Source of the DNA: Candidatus Daviesbacteria bacterium | GTDB taxonomy: Bacteria > Patescibacteriota > Microgenomatia > Daviesbacterales > UBA10151 | DNA length: 43,179 nucleotides | Reading direction: 5' to 3' | NCBI GenBank assembly: GCA_028712705.1 | Contig: JAQTPP010000002.1 | Coordinates: 1-43,179 of the forward strand | Shown: positions 29,256-37,188 of the stretch, piece after piece | How positions within the stretch are numbered: the first letter of the stretch is position 1 | Layout: the number at the start of each line of letters is the position of its first letter | Position numbers and translations under genes: made by a program | Notes under the pieces: model-generated | Databases searched by the model: none | What the model saw: the letters and a program-made list of their open reading frames with translations, nothing else | What the model was told of the DNA's origin: nothing

Positions 29256-29921
29256 ATGCAAGGGGTTAGGTTAGAGGGAATTATTTTAAAGAGGAGAAAT
29301 TTAGGGGAAGCGGATAGGATTTTGACTGTTTTTACATATCAAAAAGGTAAAATTTCGATTCTAGCTAAAGGAGTACGGAGAATTACCTCCAGAAGATCCG
29401 GCAATGTTGAACTTCTAAATAGGGTTTCTATGTATTTGCACCAAGCTAAAACATTTCTGATTTTAACAGAAGCCTCCAGTTTAGATACATATCAAAAACT
29501 TAAAGAAGATTTAACGCTTTCTACGTATGCTTTTCATATTGTGGAGTTAGTTGATAAACTAACTGCGGAAAACCAGGAAAGCAGGATTTTGTATGAAGAT
29601 TTGGTTAATGTTTTACAAAGATTGTCCAGGAATCCCAGACAGATTTTGGTTCGGGCATTTGAAGTAAAAATACTTTCACTCTTGGGTTTTATGACATTTC
29701 GAAGCTCCACCCCGGGGGTGTCAATACAAATCCACCCCAGGGGTGGACATACAAATATTAGGGATCTTTTGGAAAAACTGGAAGTTTTACCATGGGATGA
29801 AATAGAAAAGATTAAAATAGGAGAAAAACAAGCTCTGGAACTTGAGCGGGTGTTACGATATCATATAGAAAGAGTAATAGAAGGGAGATTAAAAAGCAGA
29901 CAGCTATTAAGGAAATTATGA
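29256..29921 (+). CDS. recO: DNA repair protein RecO
   Basis: 'LEGIILKRRNLGEADRILTVFTYQKGKISILAKGVRR' OB-fold N-terminus; 'ILSLLGFM' C-terminal motif. Confidence 0.85.
   Translation: MQGVRLEGIILKRRNLGEADRILTVFTYQKGKISILAKGVRRITSRRSGNVELLNRVSMYLHQAKTFLILTEASSLDTYQKLKEDLTLSTYAFHIVELVDKLTAENQESRILYEDLVNVLQRLSRNPRQILVRAFEVKILSLLGFMTFRSSTPGVSIQIHPRGGHTNIRDLLEKLEVLPWDEIEKIKIGEKQALELERVLRYHIERVIEGRLKSRQLLRKL
29706..29755. repeat. two tandem ~25-bp palindromic units inside recO
   Basis: TCCACCCCGGGGGTGTCAATACAAA / TCCACCCCAGGGGTGGACATACAAA; second contains perfect TCCACCCC-A-GGGGTGGA. Confidence 0.9.
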
Positions 29922-31225
29922 ATAATGATTTAATGGATAAAATTGTGGCGCTTTGCAAAAGGAGAGGATTTATTTATCCCGGCTCCGAAATATATGGGGG
30001 ATTGGCAAATTCCTGGGACTATGGTCCTTTAGGCGTTGAGCTTAAGAATAATATTAAACAGGCCTGGTGGAAAAGATTTGTGCATCTAAGGGAAGATATT
30101 GTCGGCATTGATGCGGCTTTAATCATGAATCCAAAAGTTTGGGAAGCCTCAGGACATGTAGCAAATTTCCAGGATCCGCTGGTAGAGTGTAAAAAATGCC
30201 ATGAACGGTTTAGGGCGGATCATATTAAAAATGGAATATGTCCAAATTGCGGGACAAAAGATTCATTTACCAGCGAGCAAATGTTTAACTTAATGTTTAA
30301 AACATTTATTGGACCGGCAGAAGAATCTTCCAATATAGCATATTTTCGGCCTGAGACTGCCCAGGCTATGTTTGTGGATTTTAAGAGTGTTTGCGATACT
30401 AACAGGATGAGACTGCCTTTTGGAATTGCCCAAATTGGTAAAGCTTTCAGAAACGAAATTACTCCCGGGAATTTTATTTTCAGGACCAGAGAATTTGAAC
30501 AGATGGAAATTGAATATTTTATATCTCCTCCAAAAAATAATAGTGACTGGCAGGGTTTTTTTGAACTTTGGAGGAAAGAGATATTAAACTGGATTAAGGA
30601 CGATTTGGGGGTGGATATGAATAAGATACATGAACACGAGATTGAGGCAGGAGAAAGGGCCCATTATTCAAAGAGGACAATTGATTTTGAGTATGATTTC
30701 CCTTTTGGCTGCAGCGAATTATACGGACTTGCTTACCGGACTGATTTTGATTTGAAAAACCATGAGAAATTTTCAGGGCAAAATTTAAAATATAAAGACC
30801 CGGAGACCGGTGAGGAATTTATACCGCATGTGATAGAACCTACCTGGGGGGTGGATAGATCCGTGTTGGTTGCATTACTGGATGCCTATAGTGAAAAAGA
30901 GGGAAGAGTTGTTTTGAAACTTCAACCGAAACTTGCTCCGTATAAAGCAGCTATATTTCCGCTGCTTGCCAATAAACCTGAATTAATAAAGCTTGCCCAT
31001 AAGGTTTATCTTGATCTCAAACAAAATTTAACGATAGCCTGGGATGATAGGGGTAACATCGGAAAAAGATATGCATCGCAAGACGAGATCGGTACCCCGT
31101 TTTGTATAACAGTGGATTTTCAAAGTTTGGAAGATTCGACGGTTACCGTAAGAGACAGGGATACAACTGAACAGGATAGAGTGAAAATTGCCGATCTTAT
31201 GAAATATCTTACAGAAAGAATCTAA
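29918..31225 (+). CDS. glyS: glycyl-tRNA synthetase, single-chain class II type
   Basis: 'FIYPGSEIYGGLANSWDYGPLGVELKNN', 'FRPETAQAMFVDF', 'GDDRGNIGKRYASQDEIGTPF'-like C-terminal domain. Confidence 0.95.
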   Translation: MNNDLMDKIVALCKRRGFIYPGSEIYGGLANSWDYGPLGVELKNNIKQAWWKRFVHLREDIVGIDAALIMNPKVWEASGHVANFQDPLVECKKCHERFRADHIKNGICPNCGTKDSFTSEQMFNLMFKTFIGPAEESSNIAYFRPETAQAMFVDFKSVCDTNRMRLPFGIAQIGKAFRNEITPGNFIFRTREFEQMEIEYFISPPKNNSDWQGFFELWRKEILNWIKDDLGVDMNKIHEHEIEAGERAHYSKRTIDFEYDFPFGCSELYGLAYRTDFDLKNHEKFSGQNLKYKDPETGEEFIPHVIEPTWGVDRSVLVALLDAYSEKEGRVVLKLQPKLAPYKAAIFPLLANKPELIKLAHKVYLDLKQNLTIAWDDRGNIGKRYASQDEIGTPFCITVDFQSLEDSTVTVRDRDTTEQDRVKIADLMKYLTERI

Positions 31226-32116
31226 ATGGAAAAGATAAAATCTTTGTTTTTTGCGCATAAGACTACAGTGATTTTGGTGGCGGTGCTTATTTTGTTAGGA
31301 GGAGGCGGATTGGTAGCTTTTCAAAAGTTTACAGCTAAACCAGCAGGACTCATTGAAGAAGTCGATCTTTTCTTTGATCCTGAAGGTCCTTATGCTACAC
31401 TTTTTCCAAGACGTGACGGGAACGCTCTAGTTTTAAACCTTAAAAGAACAAGTTCGTATGACGCTATTACTTATGAACTTGCCTATGCCAGCAGTCCAGA
31501 TGAAACAATAGTCAAAGGCAACAAAATTATGGATGATGGTGAAGACAGTAAGACTGGCGGTTCAATAGACCGGGGGGTGCAAGGAACGATTGATACCAAA
31601 GATAAAAAGGGAGAGTATGAGCAGGAAATTTTATTCGGGACTTGCAGTAAAAATGTTTGTAAATATGACCAGGGTGTCGAAAATGGAACATTAACTTTAC
31701 ATATCAAAAAAGGCAGTAAGGCTTACAGGATGGTGACGCAATGGCATCTGCAAAAACCTGATGTGGTTTTGGGGAATTTAACATCAGGTGACGGCCATTT
31801 AATTTACAAAATAGATAGTGATAGGCAAACTTTATCAAATATAGGATTTTCAATCATTAACGATTTGACAGGGGTACCAAAACTGCCTTCAGGAAAGCTG
31901 GTGTCAGGTAAGGTTTATTCTCTGAATGTGCCAATTGCTAAGCAGTTGACCAATGGTTCAGTCAGTTTGGAACTGGCAGAGAACCCGCCTGATGGAGCAA
32001 AGATTTACCGGTACGATAATGAATGGAAAGAGCTGGATACAAAGATAGATGGCACTAAATTATCCGCCAAGACAGATGGTGCAGGGATATTTGCAGTTTT
32101 GGTTTCTTCAAAATAA
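31226..32116 (+). CDS. single-TM secreted protein of unknown function
   Basis: N-terminal TM anchor then extracytoplasmic domain with 'GTCSKNVCKYDQGVENGTLTLHI'. Confidence 0.65.
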   Translation: MEKIKSLFFAHKTTVILVAVLILLGGGGLVAFQKFTAKPAGLIEEVDLFFDPEGPYATLFPRRDGNALVLNLKRTSSYDAITYELAYASSPDETIVKGNKIMDDGEDSKTGGSIDRGVQGTIDTKDKKGEYEQEILFGTCSKNVCKYDQGVENGTLTLHIKKGSKAYRMVTQWHLQKPDVVLGNLTSGDGHLIYKIDSDRQTLSNIGFSIINDLTGVPKLPSGKLVSGKVYSLNVPIAKQLTNGSVSLELAENPPDGAKIYRYDNEWKELDTKIDGTKLSAKTDGAGIFAVLVSSK

Positions 32117-32265
32117 GTAAGCAGCTTGTCGCACTACAAAAAATCGCTCGTACGGTAGAGACTTACTCGCTTGTGAGAATTTTGTGGAAAGCAATTTCAA
32201 GATTCTGAAATAAGTTAAGCACAAAATCCTCAACATTTTTTGTTAGTTTGCGACTTCGCTACTTA
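32114..32265. repeat. ~152-bp imperfect inverted-repeat element A (MITE-like or structured terminator)
   Basis: Ends TAAGTA..TCGC.ACTA.CAAAAAAT / ATTTTTTGTTAGTTTGCGA..TACTTA; inner GAGAATTTTGTG / CACAAAATCCTC. Confidence 0.65.
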
Positions 32266-32306
32266 GTCTGATAGATGTAAATTTTACCCCTTGACAAGTT
32301 AGTAGA

Positions 32307-32346
32307 AAATGGCAGAAAATGGTTATAGATGGTGAAAAAGGGTGAT
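32307..32346 (+). promoter_or_regulatory. MraZ-box array upstream of mraZ
   Basis: Four 10-bp-spaced units: AAATGGCAGA AAATGGTTAT AGATGGTGAA AAAGGGTGAT, just downstream of TTGACA (32291-32296). Confidence 0.75.
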
Positions 32347-32361
32347 CCGTCAGCTGACGGA
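32346..32361. repeat. 16-bp perfect palindrome TCCGTCAGCTGACGGA
   Basis: Direct reading; between MraZ boxes and mraZ start. Confidence 0.9.
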
Positions 32362-32438
32362 CCCTAAGATATCTGCCCAGAAAGTCCGCCTTCGTCTCGA
32401 TTGATCGGGACTTCGGTCGGGTAAAAGAGGATGTCCTC

Positions 32439-32849
32439 ATGTTTTTGGGTGAGTATCAAACAAAATTCACAGGAAAAGGTCGAGTGGTTCTGCCTCATAA
32501 GTTTAGGCAAGAGCTTAAGGGGAAGGAAGTTATCTTAAGCCGTGGTTTTGAAAATTGCATCTGGGGATTTGATTTAAAAGATTTTGAAAAAGAGGCAAGG
32601 AAGCAGCTTGAAATATCTGCTACGGAAGAACGGGCCAGGTATATGCGAAGATATATTTTCGCAAGCAGCGAATCAGTGGAGTTAGACGTTCAAGGTCGGA
32701 TTATCATACCGTCGGCCCTGCTTGATTTTGCTAGCGTTAAAGACGAAGTGACAGTGATAGGTGCGGGTGATCATTTTGAGATTTGGGATGTCAAGCTTTG
32801 GAAAAAGCATATGAAGGAAGTGGAGGTATCACTTGGAAGGGTATCATAG
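32439..32849 (+). CDS. mraZ: MraZ transcriptional regulator
   Basis: 'MFLGEYQTKFTGKGRVVLPHKFRQEL' and second AbrB-like repeat 'VELDVQGRIIIPSALLDFA'. Confidence 0.95.
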   Translation: MFLGEYQTKFTGKGRVVLPHKFRQELKGKEVILSRGFENCIWGFDLKDFEKEARKQLEISATEERARYMRRYIFASSESVELDVQGRIIIPSALLDFASVKDEVTVIGAGDHFEIWDVKLWKKHMKEVEVSLGRVS

Positions 32850-33747
32850 GTCCGTTCTTCTTAAGGAAGCAGTAGATGCTCTAGTTGTTAGGGATGGTAG
32901 ATGGTATCTGGATCTGACTGTGGGGGATGCAGGGCATTCGATCGAGATCATTAAGCGGGGCGGGAAAGTGGTCGGAATAGATGTTGACCCGCAGGTCCTT
33001 AAGAGAGTGCAAAGAAGATTTAAGGATTTGGGAATTACCGAAGATAAATATAAATTAATTTTAGGTAATTTTAGAGATTTGAAAAATTTAGTTTCGCAGA
33101 CGGAGCTGAGACAGAAATTTGCAGGTGCAATTTTTGATCTCGGGGTTTCCAGTTTGCAACTTGAGAGCCCCGAGAGGGGTTTTTCTTTTGGAAAATCAGG
33201 ACCCTTGGACATGAGAATGGATCCAAGCCTTAACGTGGAGGCGTCTGATCTAGTAAATTCTTTAACAAGAAAGGAATTATATGAATTATTTTCAAAAATG
33301 GGTGAAGAAAAATATTCTTGGGCCGTGGCTGGTGCTTTGGTGCTCGCCCGTGAGGTAAGCCCGATAACAAATACTTTAGAGCTTGCCGGGATCGTGGAAA
33401 GGGTTGTAGGTGGTAGAAGAAGGAAAATCTCCGCTGGAAAGATTTCGGCGGGCAAGCATCCGGCAACGAGAGTATTTCAGGCTTTACGTATTGCAGTGAA
33501 TGATGAGCTAAATGCTTTAAAGGAAGGGTTAAGCAACTCTTTAGATTTAATTGAGAAAGATGGCCGTATTGCGGTAATAAGCTTTCATTCATTGGAAGAT
33601 AGGATTGTTAAGAATACCTTTAAAACGTGGGAAATTGCAGGGGTGGGTCAGGTTTTAACTAAGAAACCGATAGTGCCGAATGATGCGGAAGCAGCAGAGA
33701 ATCCTAAATCAAGGTCTGCAAAGATGAGAGTTTTTAAGAAACTATGA
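32833..33747 (+). CDS. rsmH: 16S rRNA m4C1402 methyltransferase RsmH
   Basis: 'YHRSVLLKEAVDAL', 'GAIFDLGVSSLQLESPERGFSFGKSGPLDMRMD', 'ATRVFQALRIAVNDEL', 'ISFHSLEDRIVK'. Confidence 0.95.
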   Translation: MEGYHRSVLLKEAVDALVVRDGRWYLDLTVGDAGHSIEIIKRGGKVVGIDVDPQVLKRVQRRFKDLGITEDKYKLILGNFRDLKNLVSQTELRQKFAGAIFDLGVSSLQLESPERGFSFGKSGPLDMRMDPSLNVEASDLVNSLTRKELYELFSKMGEEKYSWAVAGALVLAREVSPITNTLELAGIVERVVGGRRRKISAGKISAGKHPATRVFQALRIAVNDELNALKEGLSNSLDLIEKDGRIAVISFHSLEDRIVKNTFKTWEIAGVGQVLTKKPIVPNDAEAAENPKSRSAKMRVFKKL

Positions 33748-33764
33748 CAATTAGAGAATAATCT

Positions 33765-34061
33765 ATGACGATTATAAAAAAATTTGAACCGGCTGAACAA
33801 AAAAAGGGATTTTCGAAGAAATATGCATGTTTAGTAGCGATAGGTCTTTTTATTCTTATGCTGGTAGAGATCTGGGCCAGTAATAATGTTGTTGAGTATG
33901 GTGAAAAGTTAGAAAAATTATCGCTACTGTCAAAGACATTGAGTACGGAAAATCAACTTTTGGAAAACGAGATAGCTTCGAGCGGATCATTGAGTAATGT
34001 TGCATCCAGATCCGCAGAGCTTGGTTTTTCGTCACCCGAGAGTATACAATATATTCGTTAA
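33765..34061 (+). CDS. FtsL-like small bitopic division protein
   Basis: 98 aa, one TM followed by a coiled-coil-like segment, located between rsmH and ftsI. Confidence 0.6.
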   Translation: MTIIKKFEPAEQKKGFSKKYACLVAIGLFILMLVEIWASNNVVEYGEKLEKLSLLSKTLSTENQLLENEIASSGSLSNVASRSAELGFSSPESIQYIR

Positions 34062-34064
34062 TAC

Positions 34065-35750
34065 ATGCGAATATTTTGGATTAGGGCAATTTTTCTAATA
34101 TTTCTTTTTCTTGTCGCAGTCCGTTTATTCTATTGGCAAGTAGTCCGTGCAGAATTTTTGCAATCTCAAGCAGACAACCAACATTTTACAGATACCAAGT
34201 TGGATGCTGTTAGAGGAGATATCTTTTTTTCAGATGGGTCTATTTTAACTTCTTCCAACCCCTCGTTTACTTTATACGGTTTGCCTAAAGAGATAGCAAA
34301 AGATCAGAAAATTCAAACTTCTTACTTATTAGCCAAAATTTTATCGGAATCGCAAGACTATGTAGACGGCCTGGCAAAGGAATTAGTCAATAAATTAGAG
34401 CAAGATTTTTATTGGGTGCCATTAAAAAAGAATATTTCTTTTGATCAAAAAAAACAGATTGAAAAACTAAATCTAGCGGGTATCGGTTTTAATCAAGACA
34501 GTAGCAGATTTTATCCTGAAGGTTCGTCTTCCGCACATTTGCTGGGTTTTGTGAATTCCGATGCCAAAGGTAATTTTGGATTGGAAGGTTACTTTGATGG
34601 AGAATTAAAAGGTATTTCAGGATCAATAAGACATGAAAAAGATGCTTTAGGTTTACCGATATTGATAGGAAAATTTTTAACAAATGATGCAAGAAACGGG
34701 AAAAATTTAATCTTAAACATCGACAGATCAGTCCAGTATATTGTTGAACAAACCCTTAAAGCAGGGATTGCAAAATATGGCGCTAAAGCAGGTTCGATTG
34801 TGGTGATGGAGCCTGGTACAGGGGGAATTTTAGCAATGGCGTCTTTTCCCAATTATAATCCGGAAAAGTATTTTGATTATCCGAGGGAATTCTATAGGAA
34901 TCCTGTTGTTGCCGACCATTACGAACCGGGATCGACTTTTAAAGTTATGGTTATGGCAGCTGCTTTAAATGAAGATTTGGTAAGGCCGGATACGAAGTGT
35001 GACAGCTGTTCCGGCCCGGTTTCTATCGGAGGTTTTACTATAAGAACATGGAACAATAAATATTATCCGGAGTCTACTTTAAAAGATGTGATAATTCATT
35101 CCGATAATACGGGAATGGTTTTTGTAGCCCGGAAGTTAGGATTGGATAAATTTTATTCCTATCTTGATAATTTTGGATTTGGGACTTCTACGAATATTGA
35201 TTTACAGGATGAATCCACGCCTGATATCAGGTCAAAAAATAGTTGGAGAGAAATTGATCTGGTAACAGCATCATTCGGTCAAGGTATTGCGGTTACACCA
35301 ATACAGATGGTTGCTGCGGTGTCGGCTATTGCAAATGGTGGAAATTTAATGGAACCGCATATAGTAAAAGAAATTACCAACGAGCAAGGAAGTTTCGCGA
35401 TAACCCCAAAAGTTGTAAGAAGAGTGATTAAAGATTCGGTGTCCCAAGAGGTAAAGGACATGATGGTTGCGGCAGTCGAAGAAGGTGAGGCAAAAACGTT
35501 TAAGCTTAAAGGATTTAAAGTTGCAGGCAAAACAGGAACTGCCCAAATTCCGGTTGCCGGCCATTATGATGCAAACAAAACAATAGCCTCTTTTGTAGGT
35601 TTTGCGCCGGCGGATAATCCGAAATTTGTGATGCTGGTGCGTTTTGATGAACCTTCATCTTCTATTTTCGGCTCAGAAACAGCAGCCCCTACTTTTTTTG
35701 AAATAGCCAAACAGCTTCTTTTCTACTATAAAATTGCTCCTTCTGAATAG
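34065..35750 (+). CDS. ftsI: class B penicillin-binding protein FtsI/PBP2-like
   Basis: N-terminal TM; catalytic motifs STFK, SDN, KTGT. Confidence 0.9.
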   Translation: MRIFWIRAIFLIFLFLVAVRLFYWQVVRAEFLQSQADNQHFTDTKLDAVRGDIFFSDGSILTSSNPSFTLYGLPKEIAKDQKIQTSYLLAKILSESQDYVDGLAKELVNKLEQDFYWVPLKKNISFDQKKQIEKLNLAGIGFNQDSSRFYPEGSSSAHLLGFVNSDAKGNFGLEGYFDGELKGISGSIRHEKDALGLPILIGKFLTNDARNGKNLILNIDRSVQYIVEQTLKAGIAKYGAKAGSIVVMEPGTGGILAMASFPNYNPEKYFDYPREFYRNPVVADHYEPGSTFKVMVMAAALNEDLVRPDTKCDSCSGPVSIGGFTIRTWNNKYYPESTLKDVIIHSDNTGMVFVARKLGLDKFYSYLDNFGFGTSTNIDLQDESTPDIRSKNSWREIDLVTASFGQGIAVTPIQMVAAVSAIANGGNLMEPHIVKEITNEQGSFAITPKVVRRVIKDSVSQEVKDMMVAAVEEGEAKTFKLKGFKVAGKTGTAQIPVAGHYDANKTIASFVGFAPADNPKFVMLVRFDEPSSSIFGSETAAPTFFEIAKQLLFYYKIAPSE

Positions 35751-35758
35751 ATGACTCT

Positions 35759-35814
35759 GTTATAATCGCTTTGCGATTACATCGCAATGCTTCTTGTAAC
35801 GCGTTGCGTTATAA
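35759..35814. repeat. nested palindromic element upstream of murE
   Basis: TTATAAtCGCtttGCGaTTACA ... TGTAACGCgttGCGTTATAA; inner TTGCGA-TTACA-TCGCAA. Confidence 0.8.
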
Positions 35815-35821
35815 TGCCTTA

Positions 35822-37081
35822 ATGAAGAAATTAATTAAGGTAATTTTTTCTCAAGCATTAATTAATATTTTTTATCATTTGCCAAAAGCCACACTGGCAA
35901 ATGTTGTTTATGGCTTCCCTACCAGGCGACTTAAAGTTATTGGGATAACCGGAACTGACGGTAAAAGTACGACTACCAATATGGTTTATCAGATTCTAAA
36001 GGCTGCCGGTAAAGCGGTTTCCATGGTTTCTACAATTAATGCTGTGGTTGGCGGAAAAGCATATGAGACAGGTTTTCATGTCACATCACCTGATCCTTTT
36101 ACCGTACAGAAATTTGCCAAAAAAGCATTAGATAACGGTGATGAATTCCTGGTTTTGGAGGCAACCTCGCATGCTTTGGATCAGTATAGATTTTGGGGAA
36201 TTAAATTTGATGTGGGAGTAATTACCAATGTTACTCATGAACACTTGGATTATCATAAAACTTTTGAAAATTATTTAAAAACAAAATTCAAGTTACTGCA
36301 CGATGTTAAGTTTGCGGTTATCAATCTGAATCTTAGCCAATATACTGGACGATCGCATAAGTTATTGACGAAGGGAAAAATTATCACTTTTGGGTTAGAT
36401 AAAGGTGATTTTAATCAAAAGGATCTCAAGCTAAACTTGAAAATTCCGGGTGATTATAACATAGAGAATGCGCTGGCTTCCCTGGCCGTTGCTTTTGTTT
36501 TGGGAATTGATAAAAAAATTGCCCTCAGGACCCTGGAAAATTTTACAGGTATAAGAGGTAGAATGGAGGAGGTTAAAAATCGAAAAGGCATCAAGATTAT
36601 TATAGATTTTGCTCATACCCCAAACGGCCTAAAGCAAGTTTTAACAACTTTACGCTCCCAGGTGAGACCCGGACGGCTGACAGCTATTATTGGGGCAGAA
36701 GGCTATAGGGATGTAGGAAAGAGGGCGATGATGGGAGAGACGGCTCAAAGACTGGCTGACTTTGTTGTAGTTACCGCCGTTGATCCTCGCGGTCAGTTGG
36801 ATATAATTAACAGGCAGATTAGCGATGGCGCAAAGAAAGCCGGAGCAAAGAAGGGTATTAATTTCTTTATAATAGACGACAGAAGCGAAGCAATAAAATT
36901 TGCCATAAACAGGCTTGCTAAAAAGAAAGATGTAGTGGGGATTTTTGGAAAAGGTCATGAAGCTTCTATGAATTTGGATGGCAAAAAGGAAATTCCTTGG
37001 TCGGATTTTGAGGCGGTTCAATTTGTATTAGCAAAGTCAGCTCGTCACGGCGCAAAAAACCGTTCGACCACTGAATCTTGA
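35822..37081 (+). CDS. murE: MurE-like Mur ligase without an N-terminal uridine-binding domain
   Basis: 'VIGITGTDGKSTTTNMVYQIL', 'THEHLDYHKTFENYLKTK', 'IRGRMEEV', 'DFAHTPNGL'; ATG 35822 preferred to listed TTG 35771. Confidence 0.8.
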   Translation: MKKLIKVIFSQALINIFYHLPKATLANVVYGFPTRRLKVIGITGTDGKSTTTNMVYQILKAAGKAVSMVSTINAVVGGKAYETGFHVTSPDPFTVQKFAKKALDNGDEFLVLEATSHALDQYRFWGIKFDVGVITNVTHEHLDYHKTFENYLKTKFKLLHDVKFAVINLNLSQYTGRSHKLLTKGKIITFGLDKGDFNQKDLKLNLKIPGDYNIENALASLAVAFVLGIDKKIALRTLENFTGIRGRMEEVKNRKGIKIIIDFAHTPNGLKQVLTTLRSQVRPGRLTAIIGAEGYRDVGKRAMMGETAQRLADFVVVTAVDPRGQLDIINRQISDGAKKAGAKKGINFFIIDDRSEAIKFAINRLAKKKDVVGIFGKGHEASMNLDGKKEIPWSDFEAVQFVLAKSARHGAKNRSTTES

Positions 37082-37183
37082 AGCATTTAGTGATTCTCTG
37101 GTCTCACTTGAGGCTCGTCAATCGACTACCCGCTGCACGATTGACTCGCCACATTTTTTGACTGCTCGTGACTTCGCTGTCTT
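37034..37183. repeat. ~150-bp imperfect inverted-repeat element B related to element A
   Basis: AAGTCAGC..GTCACG..CAAAAAACCGTTCG left, CATTTTTTG-N7-GTGACTTCGCT..CTT right; inner GTCAATCG/CGATTGAC hairpin. Confidence 0.65.
37112..37159 (+). terminator. candidate intrinsic terminator downstream of murE
   Basis: GGC-tc-GTCAATCG-N13-CGATTGAC-tc-GCC hairpin followed by ACATTTTTT; lies inside element B. Confidence 0.5.
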
Positions 37184-37188
37184 TTTAT

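Noticed and set aside
32844-33455. 203-aa minus-strand ORF in the ORF track
   Set aside because: Lies fully antisense to rsmH, which has clear family motifs; composition looks like a shadow ORF.
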